From assembly GCF_013041615.1 (NCBI RefSeq), contig NZ_JABEPQ010000002.1:1-64000 (forward strand): a DNA stretch of 64,000 bases, written 5' to 3'. Shown here piece by piece: positions 53,525 to 62,512 of the stretch. The position numbers were made by a program, and so were the translations under genes. Positions within the stretch are counted from its first letter, which is position 1. Each line of letters opens with the position of its first letter. Origin of the DNA: Knoellia koreensis. Lineage in GTDB: Bacteria > Actinomycetota > Actinomycetes > Actinomycetales > Dermatophilaceae. The notes below the pieces were generated by a model, which saw nothing but the letters and a program-made list of their open reading frames with translations, searched no databases and was not told where the DNA came from.

Positions 53525-54339
53525 GCAACGTCATCGCCCTGCGCCCGCGGTCGACCATCGCCCTGGCCATCGTGTCGGTCGCCGGGCTCCTGATCTTCCT
53601 GTGGCCGCTGTTCGCGACGCCGGACGCCCGGCTCGGCCAGAACGCCGACGCCCCGCTCGTCTTCGCGCTGCTCATCCCGCTGCTCATGGCGGTGGTGCTG
53701 TTCGAGATCAGCGAGGGCGGGCTGGACGTCAAGGCCGTCGCGATGCTCGGTGTGCTCTCCGCCGTCGGCGCCGCGCTGCGCCCGCTCGGCGCCGGGACAG
53801 CCGGGCTGGAGACGGTGTTCTTCCTGCTGGTGCTGGGCGGCCGGGTCTTCGGCCCCGGGTTCGGGTTCGTGCTCGGCTCGACGACGCTGTTCGCGTCGGC
53901 CCTGGTGACCGGAGGCGTCGGCCCGTGGCTGCCCTACCAGATGCTCGGCGCCGCCTGGGTCGGCCTCGGCGCGGGCCTGCTCCCCCGCGTGCCAGGCCGG
54001 TGGGAGGTGCCGCTGCTCGCGGCATACGGCGCCGTGGCGGGACTGCTCTACGGCTGGCTGCTCAACTTCTCGTTCTGGCCGTTCGCGGTCGGGCTCGGCG
54101 GCGACCTGTCGTTCGTGGCGGGCGCACCACCGTGGGAGAACCTGCGCCGCTTCGGCACGTTCTCGGTCGCCACGAGCCTGTGGTGGGACCTCGGCCGCGC
54201 CCTCACCAACGTCGTCCTCATCTCCATCACCGGGAAGGCCGTCCTCGCGACGCTGCGCCGCGCCAGCCGTCGGGCTGCGTTCGACGACGAGGTGACCTTC
54301 GACGAACCGGTGAGCACGCGGCATACGCTGGCGGGATGA
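53521..54339 (+). CDS. ECF transporter S component, probably cobalamin-specific
   Basis: 272 residues, about six membrane helices (residues 13-30, 44-60, 70-90, 98-130, 142-160 and 175-200) and a soluble, charged C-terminus. ECF S components bind the vitamin. Its position in a cobalamin-riboswitch operon with a complete EcfT and A-A' pair points to cobalamin or a cobalamin precursor such as cobinamide. Substrate assignment is by regulation and context, not by a motif. Confidence 0.8.
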   Translation: MSNVIALRPRSTIALAIVSVAGLLIFLWPLFATPDARLGQNADAPLVFALLIPLLMAVVLFEISEGGLDVKAVAMLGVLSAVGAALRPLGAGTAGLETVFFLLVLGGRVFGPGFGFVLGSTTLFASALVTGGVGPWLPYQMLGAAWVGLGAGLLPRVPGRWEVPLLAAYGAVAGLLYGWLLNFSFWPFAVGLGGDLSFVAGAPPWENLRRFGTFSVATSLWWDLGRALTNVVLISITGKAVLATLRRASRRAAFDDEVTFDEPVSTRHTLAG

Positions 54340-55694
54340 CGCCACCACCCACCGTCCTCGCCGTCGCCACGGTCAGCGACCCTGACGTCAAGGCGGGGTA
54401 TGCGACGGATGAGTCGGTCGGGGCGCAGGCGCCGGAGCACTTCGAGGTCGTGCGGGCGCGCAGCCTCGACGACGTGGTCGAGGTGATGCGCTGGGCCGAC
54501 GCGACGGGCACGCCGGTCGTGCCGCAGGGCGCGCACAGCAGCCTCACCGGCGCCTCGGTCGCGATCGAGGGCGGCGTCGTCCTCAACACCGAGGGCATGG
54601 ACTCGATCACGACGATCGACCCGCTCGAGGGGTATGCCGTCGCGGGGCCGGGTGTGCTCAACAAGGCACTCAAGGACGCGGTCGCCGCCGAGGGCATGTT
54701 CTACCCGCCGGACCCGGCCAGCTCGGCGTTCTGCACGATCGGCGGCAACGTCGCCACCAACGCCGGTGGGCTGTGCTGCGTGAAGTATGGCGTCACCGGC
54801 GACTACGTGCGCGCGCTCCAGGTGGTGCTGCCCGGCGGCGAGGTGATCCGCACCGGCCACCGCACCGCCAAGGGCGTCGCCGGGCTCGACCTCACCGGGC
54901 TGTTCGTCGGGTCGGAGGGCACGCTCGGGGTCGTCACCGAGGTGACCACGCGGCTCATCCCGGCGCCCGACCCAGCGCTCACCGTGCTCGCGACCTTCGA
55001 CTCGCTCGACGCGGCGAGCGCCGCCATCGTCGCGCTGCGCCGCGAACGCCACCTGCCCAGCCTCGTCGAGCTGCTCGACCGTGCCGCGATCGCCGCGGTG
55101 CAGGCCCTGGCCGACTACGGCTTCCCCGACGACTGCGAGGCCGTGCTGCTCGTGCAGTCCGACCGGCCCGGGCACACGAGCGAGGACGTGCAGCGGTATG
55201 CCGGCCTGCTCACCGACGCGGGCGCGGTCGACGTCGCGGTGGCCGACGACCCGGCCGAGGCCGACCTGCTGCTCGCGGGACGGCGGGCGCTCAGCCCGGC
55301 CCTGGAGGCGGAGGGGCCGCGCTACCTCGAGGACGTGTGCGTCCCGGTCGGGCGGCTCGTCGACCTGATCCGCGAGGGGCAGCGCATTGCCGCCGAGCGC
55401 GGGCTCGAGATCGTCATGGCCGGGCACGCCGGCGACGGCAACCTGCACCCGAGCATCTTCTTCGACGCCGCCGACCCCGCGAGCCGCGAGCGCGCCCACG
55501 CGGCATTCACGCTCATCGTCGACGCGGCACTCGGCATGGGCGGCACCATCACCGGGGAGCACGGCGTCGGCTCGCTCAAGGCGCCCTGGCTGCCGCGCGA
55601 GCTCGGCGACCCCATGATCGAGCGGCAGCGCGCCATCAAGGCGCTGTTCGACCCGCGCGGCATCCTCAACCCCGGCCGCGTCTACTGGTCCTGA
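54336..55694 (+). CDS. FAD-linked oxidase (glycolate/D-lactate oxidase GlcD-like)
   Basis: 452 residues. FAD_binding_4 domain (VVPQGAHSSLTGASVAIEGG; IGGNVATNAGGLCCVKYGVT; GLFVGSEGTLGVVTEVTTRL) and a C-terminal FAD-oxidase domain ending in the family signature AGHAGDGNLHPSIFFD, GTITGEHGVGSLK and PRGILNPGRVYW. Oxidises a 2-hydroxy acid such as D-lactate or glycolate. The ATG overlaps the S-component stop (ATGA), so it is probably transcribed with the B12 uptake genes, although a direct link to B12 is not evident. Confidence 0.88.
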   Translation: MTPPPTVLAVATVSDPDVKAGYATDESVGAQAPEHFEVVRARSLDDVVEVMRWADATGTPVVPQGAHSSLTGASVAIEGGVVLNTEGMDSITTIDPLEGYAVAGPGVLNKALKDAVAAEGMFYPPDPASSAFCTIGGNVATNAGGLCCVKYGVTGDYVRALQVVLPGGEVIRTGHRTAKGVAGLDLTGLFVGSEGTLGVVTEVTTRLIPAPDPALTVLATFDSLDAASAAIVALRRERHLPSLVELLDRAAIAAVQALADYGFPDDCEAVLLVQSDRPGHTSEDVQRYAGLLTDAGAVDVAVADDPAEADLLLAGRRALSPALEAEGPRYLEDVCVPVGRLVDLIREGQRIAAERGLEIVMAGHAGDGNLHPSIFFDAADPASRERAHAAFTLIVDAALGMGGTITGEHGVGSLKAPWLPRELGDPMIERQRAIKALFDPRGILNPGRVYWS

Positions 55695-55701
55695 CCGCAG
55701 T

Positions 55702-55817
55702 CACAGCTTTTCCGCGTCCCACCAGTCACAGCTTTTCCGCGTGACGCGGGAAAGCTGGCTTCGCTCGCCTTACTGGACCGAGCGAACCTCACACTTCCCG
55801 CGGGACGCGTAAAAGCT
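55702..55817. repeat. Palindromic intergenic repeat, family A, copy 3 (complete)
   Basis: The core at 55730-55817 is symmetric: AGCTTTTCCGCGTGACGCGG, TTCGCTCG, spacer, CGAGCGAACCTC, CTTCCCGCGGGACGCGTAAA, AGCT. A partial copy of the left arm (CAGCTTTTCCGCGTCCC) precedes it at 55704-55720. It lies just after the FAD oxidase stop. Confidence 0.8.
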
Positions 55818-55866
55818 GAAGCGTGCCGGGCTGGTAGAAACAAGGCATGATTCGCAAGGACGCCCT

Positions 55867-56403
55867 ATGAGCTCGCTCGAGGTCGAACCGTCCGGCGCGT
55901 GGCTGTCTCGAGAGGATCTCGACGCAGCGCGCGAGCGGCTCCCGATCCTCTACGTCGACGCTGTCCCCGTGCGCGTCGACGACAAGGGCTCGGTCACCGC
56001 GGTCGGCCTGCTGCTGCGCGCCTCCGACGGCGAGGTGCGGCGCGAGCTCGTGTCCGGTCGCGTGCTCTACCACGAGCGGGTCCGCGACGCCCTGCTCCGG
56101 CACATCGAGAAGGATCTCGGCCCGATGGCGCTGCCCCAGGTGCCGCCGAGCCCGCAGCCGTTCACCGTCGCCGAGTACTTCCCCATCCCCGGCGTCACGC
56201 CGTTCCACGACCCGCGCCAGCACGCCGTGTCGCTGGCGTTCGTCGTGCCGGTCGCCGGCGATGCCCACCCGCAGCAGGACGCGCTCGACCTCACCTGGCT
56301 CACCCCGCGGGAGGCGCTGGCGCCCAGCGTCCTCGACGAGATGGACGGCGGCCACGGCGTCCTCCTGCGCCAGGCGCTCGCCCACCTCGGCCACCCCGTC
56401 TGA
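55867..56403 (+). CDS. NUDIX-like DUF4916 protein
   Basis: 178 residues. Resembles the DUF4916 (NUDIX-superfamily) proteins of Actinobacteria: WLSREDLDAARERLPILYVD near the start, RELVSGRVLYHERVRDALLR (in place of the classical NUDIX box, in part degenerate), PFTVAEYFPIPGVTPFHDPR and LDLTWLTPREALAPSVLDEM. A metal-dependent pyrophosphohydrolase role is doubtful because the GX5EX7REUXEEXGU box is not intact. Single gene between repeat A3 and the convergent acyltransferase. Confidence 0.7.
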   Translation: MSSLEVEPSGAWLSREDLDAARERLPILYVDAVPVRVDDKGSVTAVGLLLRASDGEVRRELVSGRVLYHERVRDALLRHIEKDLGPMALPQVPPSPQPFTVAEYFPIPGVTPFHDPRQHAVSLAFVVPVAGDAHPQQDALDLTWLTPREALAPSVLDEMDGGHGVLLRQALAHLGHPV

Positions 56404-56427
56404 CGGGCGACCGACCGGACGGACCGG

Positions 56428-57195
56428 TCAGCCGCGCGAATCGCCTTGCGGCGCCTGGCGTTGCCGGCGCTCGCGGTCGGCGGCGTCGAGGGCGTCGGCC
56501 TCCTCCAGCGTGGGCGCGCTGCCGCCGAGCCGGGTCGGCAGGAGGTGCGCCTCGGCGTCCGGCCAGGCCGGGTATGCCGCCTGGTCGGCTTCGAGCTGCG
56601 CGGCCATCGCCGCCTTGACGGTCGCCGTCGCTGCCGCGGGGTCGTCGGCCGCAGCCACCTCGAGGGGGGCGCCGACCGTGATGAACAGCGGTATGCCGTG
56701 CCGGCCCATCCTGCGCGGGTGCCCCTTGGTCCACACTCGCTGCGAGCCCCAGATGGTGACCGGCAGCACCGGCACCCCGGCCTGCTGGGCGAGCCGAACC
56801 GCGCCGCTCTTGAACTCCTTGAGCTCGAACGACCGGCTGATCGTCGCCTCCGGGAAGACACCCACGATCTCGCCGTCCTTGAGGGCCCGCAGTGCCCGCT
56901 CGAACGACTCCTGACCGGCCTCGCGGTCGACCGGGATGTGGTGCATGCCGTTCATCAGCGGCCCGGCCACCGGGTTCGCCCAGATCGACTTCTTTGCCAT
57001 GAACCGCACGAGGCGACCGACCTCGACGCCGGCCAACCCGGCATACGTGAAGTCGAAGTAGCCCGTGTGGTTGATGCACATCACCGCGCCACCGGTGCGG
57101 GGCACGTGGTCGAGCCCGCGGAGGCGGATCTTCAACCCCTGGAAGGCGAACAGCGTGCGCGCGACGCCGATGACGCCCTGGTAGACCGGCTCCAT
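56428..57195 (-). CDS. 1-acyl-sn-glycerol-3-phosphate acyltransferase (PlsC-like)
   Basis: 255 residues from the ATG at 57195. PlsC/LPLAT family: catalytic NHTGYFD (NHx4D) after VMCINHTGYFDFTYAGLAGV, substrate-binding FPEATISR, and the P-V-x-x-V-T/I region VPVLPVTIWGSQRV. The C-terminal 60 residues are Ala/Glu-rich. Acts at the membrane in phospholipid or related lipid acylation. Divergent from valS. Confidence 0.87.
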   Translation of the reverse strand: MEPVYQGVIGVARTLFAFQGLKIRLRGLDHVPRTGGAVMCINHTGYFDFTYAGLAGVEVGRLVRFMAKKSIWANPVAGPLMNGMHHIPVDREAGQESFERALRALKDGEIVGVFPEATISRSFELKEFKSGAVRLAQQAGVPVLPVTIWGSQRVWTKGHPRRMGRHGIPLFITVGAPLEVAAADDPAAATATVKAAMAAQLEADQAAYPAWPDAEAHLLPTRLGGSAPTLEEADALDAADRERRQRQAPQGDSRG

Positions 57196-57292
57196 GGCCA
57201 CACCCTAGGCGCTCCGGCTGTGACCCGCCCTCGTGTCTGCCACCGGCATACCGATTGGAGTCGCCGCGGCCGCCAATGGGAAGATTCCCCCC

Positions 57293-59944
57293 ATGACCGA
57301 CGCTCCGTCCACGCCTGCTGCCACTCGCATCCCCGACCGCCCGAGCATCGACGGGCTCGAGGACAAGTGGGCGCAGGTATGGCGTGAGCAGGGCACGTAC
57401 ACCTTCGACCGCGAGGCGGCGGCCGCGGCCGGGCGCGACAAGGTCTTCTCGATCGACACCCCGCCGCCGACCGCGAGCGGCAGCCTGCACATGGGTCACG
57501 TGTTCAGCTACACGCACACCGACTGCATGGCGCGCTACAAGCGGATGACCGGCCACCACGTCTTCTACCCCATCGGCTGGGACGACAACGGCCTGCCGAC
57601 CGAGAAGCGGGTGCAGAACTACTACGGCGTGCGTGGTGACGCGTCGCTGCCGTTCGACCCCGGGTTCGAGCCGCCGCACCGCGGGGATGCCAAGAGCCTC
57701 AAGGCTGCCGACGCGACGCCGATCTCGCGGCAGAACTTCATCGACCTGTGCGACGAGCTGACGGTCGAGGACGAGAAGGCGTTCGAGAGCCTGTTCCGCC
57801 GCATGGGGTTCAGCCTCGACTGGGACATCAGCTACCGCACCATCGACGACCACTCGCGCGCGACGGCGCAGCAGGCGTTCCTGCGCAACCTCGCCCGCGG
57901 CGAGGCCTACCAGGCGGAGGCGCCGGGGCTGTGGGACGTCACCTTCCAGACCGCGGTCGCCCAGGCCGAGCTCGAGGCCAAGGACTACCCGGGCGCGTTC
58001 CACCGGGTCGCGTTCCACCGCCCCGACGGGGAGCCGGTCTACATCGAGACGACGCGCCCCGAGCTGATCCCCGCGTGCGTCGCGCTCGTGGCCAACCCCG
58101 ACGACGAGCGGTATGCCGCGTTGTTCGGCACCACGGTCACCTCACCGTTGTTCGGGGTCGAGGTGCCGGTGCTGCCGCACCGGCTGGTCGAGCAGGACAA
58201 GGGTGCGGGCATCGCGATGTGCTGCACCTTCGGTGACCTCACCGACGTCATCTGGTGGCGCGAGCTCCAGCTGCCGACGCGGTCGGTCATCACCCGCTCC
58301 GGTCGCATCCAGGCCGAGACGCCGGAGTGGATTGCGGGCGGTCCGGGTGCTGGCCTCTTCGCCGACGGTCTCGCGGGCAAGACGACGTTCTCGGCGCGCG
58401 AGGCGGTCGTGGCCGCGCTGCGCGAGTCCGGCGACCTCGACGGCGAGCCGGTGCCGACCCAGCGCAAGGCCAACTTCTACGAGCGCGGCGAGAAGCCGCT
58501 CGAGATCGTCACGTCGCGCCAGTGGTACATCCGCAACGGTGGCCGCGACGCCGAGCTCAACGAGCAGCTGCGCGCCCGCGGTCGCGAGATCGACTTCCAC
58601 CCGGCGTTCATGCGCAGCCGCTACGAGAACTGGGTGGCCGGCCTCAACGGCGACTGGCTCATCTCGCGGCAGCGGTTCTTCGGCGTGCCGATCCCGGTCT
58701 GGTACCCCGTCGACGACTCCGGCGACCCCGTGTGGGACAAGCCGCTGGTGCCCACCGAGGACCAGCTGCCGATCGACCCGCGCGCGCAGGCGCCCGACGG
58801 CTACGACGAGTCGCAGCGCGACCAGCCGGGCGGGTTCACCGGCGACCCCGACATCATGGACACGTGGGCGACGTCGTCGCTCACCCCCCAGATCGCCGGG
58901 CGCTGGCGCGACGACAAGGCGCTGTTCGACCTCGTCTTCCCGATGGACGTCCGCCCGCAGGGTCACGACATCATCCGCACCTGGCTGTTCGCCACGGTCG
59001 TCCGCTCGCACTTCGAGTTCGATTCGGTGCCGTGGACGAACGCCGCCATCAGCGGCTGGATCCTCGACCCCGACCGCAAGAAGATGAGCAAGTCCAAGGG
59101 CAACGTCGTCACCCCAGAGGACGTCGTCAAGGAGCACTCCACCGATGCCGTGCGCTACTGGGCGGCCAGCGGTCGCCTGGGCGCCGACGCGGCATACGAC
59201 ACCGGTCAGATGAAGGTCGGGCGACGGCTCGCGATCAAGATCCTCAACGCGAGCAAGTTCGCTCTTTCCTTTGGCGGAGCCGAAGCCAATCAGCTCAGCG
59301 GTGAGGTCGACGGCGACCTGTCGGCCGCGGTGACCGACCCGCTCGACAAGGCCATGCTCGCCCGCCTGGGCGAGGTCGTCGACGCCGCCACCGCGGGCTT
59401 CGAGGCGTGGGACTACACCCGCTCGCTCGAGCTGACCGAGACCTTCTTCTGGGCGTTCTGCGACGACTACCTCGAGCTCGTCAAGGACCGCGCGTACGGC
59501 AGCCGGGGTGAGGAGGGCGCGGCGTCCGCGCGGGCCGCGCTGCGGATCGCGCTCGACGTGCTACTGCGGCTGTTCGCGCCGATCCTGCCCTACGCCACCG
59601 AGGAGGTCTGGTCGTGGTCGCACGACGGCTCGGTGCACCACGCGACCTGGCCCACGCGCGCCGAGGTGGCGGCCGGTGAGGGCGGCGACCCGGCGCTCCT
59701 GGGCGCGGTCGGCGAGGCTCTCGCGGGGGTCCGCAAGACCAAGTCCGAGGCCAAGGTGGGCATGCGCGCCGAGGTCGCCAAGGTGACGCTGGCCGGTCCC
59801 GCCGGTTGGGCCGACCTCGTGCGCGTCGGTGAGGACGACCTGCGCGCGGCGGGCCGCATCACCGGCTCGATCGACTACGCCGAGGCCGAGACCCCGGTCG
59901 CGCGTGACGCCGAGCTGATCCCGGTGGAGAAGCCGAAGGCCTGA
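57293..59944 (+). CDS. valS: Valyl-tRNA synthetase
   Basis: 883 residues. Charges tRNA-Val. HIGH motif as HMGH at 66-69 (PTASGSLHMGHVFSYTHTD), editing domain (VYIETTRPELIPACVALVAN), KMSKS in PDRKKMSKSKGNVVTPEDVV, anticodon-binding domain. No long C-terminal coiled coil is seen, so it is the shorter, archaeal-like form found in many Actinobacteria. The ATG at 57293 is chosen; the frame is open back to 57233. The 3' end overlaps the convergent papain-like gene by 70 bases. Confidence 0.95.
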   Translation: MTDAPSTPAATRIPDRPSIDGLEDKWAQVWREQGTYTFDREAAAAAGRDKVFSIDTPPPTASGSLHMGHVFSYTHTDCMARYKRMTGHHVFYPIGWDDNGLPTEKRVQNYYGVRGDASLPFDPGFEPPHRGDAKSLKAADATPISRQNFIDLCDELTVEDEKAFESLFRRMGFSLDWDISYRTIDDHSRATAQQAFLRNLARGEAYQAEAPGLWDVTFQTAVAQAELEAKDYPGAFHRVAFHRPDGEPVYIETTRPELIPACVALVANPDDERYAALFGTTVTSPLFGVEVPVLPHRLVEQDKGAGIAMCCTFGDLTDVIWWRELQLPTRSVITRSGRIQAETPEWIAGGPGAGLFADGLAGKTTFSAREAVVAALRESGDLDGEPVPTQRKANFYERGEKPLEIVTSRQWYIRNGGRDAELNEQLRARGREIDFHPAFMRSRYENWVAGLNGDWLISRQRFFGVPIPVWYPVDDSGDPVWDKPLVPTEDQLPIDPRAQAPDGYDESQRDQPGGFTGDPDIMDTWATSSLTPQIAGRWRDDKALFDLVFPMDVRPQGHDIIRTWLFATVVRSHFEFDSVPWTNAAISGWILDPDRKKMSKSKGNVVTPEDVVKEHSTDAVRYWAASGRLGADAAYDTGQMKVGRRLAIKILNASKFALSFGGAEANQLSGEVDGDLSAAVTDPLDKAMLARLGEVVDAATAGFEAWDYTRSLELTETFFWAFCDDYLELVKDRAYGSRGEEGAASARAALRIALDVLLRLFAPILPYATEEVWSWSHDGSVHHATWPTRAEVAAGEGGDPALLGAVGEALAGVRKTKSEAKVGMRAEVAKVTLAGPAGWADLVRVGEDDLRAAGRITGSIDYAEAETPVARDAELIPVEKPKA

Positions 59945-60576
59945 ACGGTGCGGGCTCCCGTGGGTTGCACCGCGACCCACGGGACGTCCCAGCCCGCGAT
60001 GCCGAGTTTCCGTGCGGCAAAACAGTTTTCGTCGAGCAACGTGACCTGCCCGGTGGCCGGGTCGTAGACGTCGAGGATGCGGTCGCCGTCGCCCGGCAGG
60101 ACGAGCGTGACGTGGCGCGGCAGGAGGCCGTTGCCGATGTAGAGCAGCGCCGGCTCGCCCTCGGCGACGACGTCGACGAGCCGTGAGTGCGCGGCGCGGA
60201 GCCGACCGCGGTCGAGGGGGCGCAGCCACCGCTGGTGGTACTGCGTGCCACGCCTCGAGGCGCCGAACTCCAGCTCCTTGCCCGCTCCCCACGGCGGGGT
60301 GCCGAGGGCGTGCGGCCACGGCACGTTGAGTCGCCTCCCTGCTCCCAGCAGCCCGTTCGTGCGGCGCATGACGACGCGTTCGTATGCCGCGAACCGCGCC
60401 TGCTCGTCACGGCCGGGGGGCGCGTCGGCGCGCGGCCCCTCCCCCGTGGTGATCCAGCGCGCGAACTCGGGGTTCACCAGCATGCGGGCGACGGTGAGGC
60501 AGGCCGAGCCACACGTGACCGGGCTCTGCTGCACCGGTCCGATGTCGCCCTGCCGCAACCGGTAACCCGAGGTCAT
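59875..60576 (-). CDS. Papain-like (C39-type) cysteine peptidase-fold protein
   Basis: 233 residues from the ATG at 60576. N-terminal QQSPVTCGSACLTVARMLVN resembles the Gln-x-x-x-x-x-Cys-Gly catalytic start of C39-like papain folds. The C-terminal PRHVTLVLPGDGDRILDVYD with DPATG supplies the expected His and Asp/Asn. It is cytosolic by appearance (no signal peptide). Role unknown; it might process peptides. Its last 70 bases lie inside valS on the other strand, and downstream in-frame residues are low quality, so the true end may be nearer. Confidence 0.65.
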   Translation of the reverse strand: MTSGYRLRQGDIGPVQQSPVTCGSACLTVARMLVNPEFARWITTGEGPRADAPPGRDEQARFAAYERVVMRRTNGLLGAGRRLNVPWPHALGTPPWGAGKELEFGASRRGTQYHQRWLRPLDRGRLRAAHSRLVDVVAEGEPALLYIGNGLLPRHVTLVLPGDGDRILDVYDPATGQVTLLDENCFAARKLGIAGWDVPWVAVQPTGARTVQAFGFSTGISSASRATGVSASA

Positions 60577-60602
60577 GCCCACATCCTCACCCGCCGCGCC
60601 GT

Positions 60603-60668
60603 CACTTGCGAGTCTTCGGAAGAATTCCGACGTTCCAGCGTGGAAATTGTTCCGAAGACTCGCAAGTG
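60603..60668. repeat. Long near-perfect hairpin, family D
   Basis: CACTTGCGAGTCTTCGGAA (60603-60621) and its exact complement (60650-60668) form a 19-bp inverted repeat. The inner arms AATTCCGACG / CGTGGAAATT pair imperfectly around a TTCCAG loop, so almost all 66 bases fold. It lies 24 bases after the stop at 60692, on the minus strand. Confidence 0.85.
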
Positions 60669-60691
60669 CCGGGGCGCGTGAGGCGCAAGGG

Positions 60692-61282
60692 TCAGCGGCG
60701 GCCGGTGTGGGCGAGCAGGCGGGTCTGGGGGGATGCCGTGTCGGGGACGTCGACCTCTGCGCCGAACCGCGCGGGTCGGTCGAGGTCGGTGACGTGGTCG
60801 CGCGCCACCGGCCACAGGTCCATCGCGAGGGCCGGAGGGATGGGTCGCCGCGAGCCGGTGGCCTGCGCGACGTCCCACCCGTGCAGCGTGATCTCCAGCG
60901 CCCCGACGGCCCCGAGCAGCTCACGCGGCAGTGCGAGGTCGCCGAGCCCGACCGAGCCGACGGGCTCCGGGTGCCAGTGGCCGAGCAGGGTGCAGGCGCG
61001 CCACCGGATCCGGTCGACCACGGCCATTCCCTCCAGGCCCGACGGGGAGGGCGCGAGCGACAGGGCGGGCGCCGACGCGGCCGCCGCGAACGCGTCGAGG
61101 GAGTCGTCCATGTGCCGCAGCAGCGCGAGCAGGTCCCACTGTGCGCACGGTGTCGCGCGGTCGAGGTGCTCGGCGCGCACCTCGGCCAGGACCCCGCCGG
61201 TGTAGGCGATGGAGCGTTCCAACAGCTCGACGGCTCCCGGTGGTCGCGCCGGACCGGTCGCCATGGACATCACGGCGCTCAC
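60692..61282 (-). CDS. TIGR03086-like (maleylpyruvate isomerase N-terminal) protein
   Basis: 196 residues from the GTG at 61282, which overlaps the sigma factor's stop (GTGA); ATG at 61270 is an alternative. DinB/mycothiol-dependent isomerase-type helical bundle: VELLERSIAYTGGVLAEVRA, TPCAQWDLLALLRHMDDSLD with His of the metal site, and LHGWDVAQATG with the second His. These proteins often accompany ECF sigma factors. Mycothiol- or thiol-linked function is possible; the partner sigma factor is encoded upstream in the same operon. Confidence 0.78.
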   Translation of the reverse strand: MSAVMSMATGPARPPGAVELLERSIAYTGGVLAEVRAEHLDRATPCAQWDLLALLRHMDDSLDAFAAAASAPALSLAPSPSGLEGMAVVDRIRWRACTLLGHWHPEPVGSVGLGDLALPRELLGAVGALEITLHGWDVAQATGSRRPIPPALAMDLWPVARDHVTDLDRPARFGAEVDVPDTASPQTRLLAHTGRR

Positions 61283-62328
61283 CCGAAGCTGACGGGGTGG
61301 TCCGCCGGCAGCCGCGCCGGCAGACCGAACTTCTCGAAGAGCTTCTCGTCGAAGAAGGCCGCCACGTGGCTGACCTTGCCGCCCTCGATCGTCAGCACCT
61401 GCAGGTGGAACGGCGTGAACGTGCCGTCGTCCTGGCGCATGTAGAGGCCGAACGCCGGCTGCCCGTTCGCGGTCGTCGCGACCATCGGCATGTCGTGCAC
61501 GCCGCCGGGGCACTGGGAGTCGATGAGGCGCCCGATCGCGTCGGCGCCGGAGTACCAGCCGGTGAACGGCGGCATCTCCCAGATGGCGTCGGCCTTGAGC
61601 ATGCTCACGATGGCGTTGATGTCCTTGTCCCAGAACGCCTGGACGTAGCGGTCGAGCAGCTCGCGCCGGTCCTCGGCCAGGTCGTCCTCGACGGTGTCGG
61701 CCGTGACGTGGGCCTTGGCGATCTGGGCGTGCGCCCGCTGGAGCGCGGAGTTGACCGCCGCCTCGGTCGTGTCGAGCGCCTCGGCCACCTCGGCGGCGCG
61801 CCACCGCAGCACGTCGCGCAGGATCAGCACCGCGCGCTGACGGGCCGGCAGGTGCTGGAGGGCCGCCACGAACGCCAGCCGGATCGTGTCACGCTGCGCG
61901 ACGATCGCCGCCGGGTCGGACTCGTCGGTGCCGACCAACGGGTCGGGCGCGGGCTCGAGCCACGAGATCTCGTTCGACGCCACGACCTGCTCCCCCGGCT
62001 CGCTCGCCGGCGCACCCAGCCCGGTCGGCAACGGCCGCCGGTCCTTGCCCTCGAGGGAGGTGAGGCACACGTTCGTGGCGATCCGGTAGAGCCAGGTGCG
62101 CACCGACGATCGCCCCTCGAACGCGGCATACGCCCGCCACGCCCGGATGTAGGTCTCCTGGACGAGGTCCTCGGCGTCGTGGATCGACCCGGTCATGCGG
62201 TAGCAGTGCGCGGTGAGCTCGCGACGGTAGGTGTCGGTGAGCGACGGGAAGTCCTCGGTGCGCCGTTCGCGCGTCTCCGGCTCTCGCAACTCCGTGTCGC
62301 GCAGCTCCGTCTCGCGTACCTCGGTCAT
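61279..62328 (-). CDS. sigG: SigG-like ECF sigma factor with C-terminal SnoaL-like domain
   Basis: 349 residues. The N-terminus has an Arg/Glu repeat (VRETELRDTELREPETRERR). Sigma2: LTAHCYRMTGSIHDAEDLVQ, ETYIRAWRAYAAFEGRSSVR and TWLYRIATNVCLTSLEGK. Sigma4: ALQHLPARQRAVLILRDVLR with WRAAEVAEALDTTEAAVNSA. A C-terminal SnoaL-like domain (about 215-340) contains FWDKDINAIVSMLKADAIWE. This layout and sequence match the SigG group known from mycobacteria, whose C-terminal domain controls activity in place of a classic anti-sigma factor. Confidence 0.85.
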   Translation of the reverse strand: MTEVRETELRDTELREPETRERRTEDFPSLTDTYRRELTAHCYRMTGSIHDAEDLVQETYIRAWRAYAAFEGRSSVRTWLYRIATNVCLTSLEGKDRRPLPTGLGAPASEPGEQVVASNEISWLEPAPDPLVGTDESDPAAIVAQRDTIRLAFVAALQHLPARQRAVLILRDVLRWRAAEVAEALDTTEAAVNSALQRAHAQIAKAHVTADTVEDDLAEDRRELLDRYVQAFWDKDINAIVSMLKADAIWEMPPFTGWYSGADAIGRLIDSQCPGGVHDMPMVATTANGQPAFGLYMRQDDGTFTPFHLQVLTIEGGKVSHVAAFFDEKLFEKFGLPARLPADHPVSFG

Positions 62329-62512
62329 GGGTCTCCTCGCGTGGTCCCGGCGTGTCCGTGCGAACTCAGGTCAGCCTCGCACACCCCTACCGACCGGCGC
62401 CGCCACGAAAACTCATCGCTCGCGGCACGACTTCCGTGAATTGGTAACGAACCGGACGCAGCGGCCGCAAGGGACTACCGCCGACCTGCGCAGATGCCTA
62501 GGGTCGAGGACC

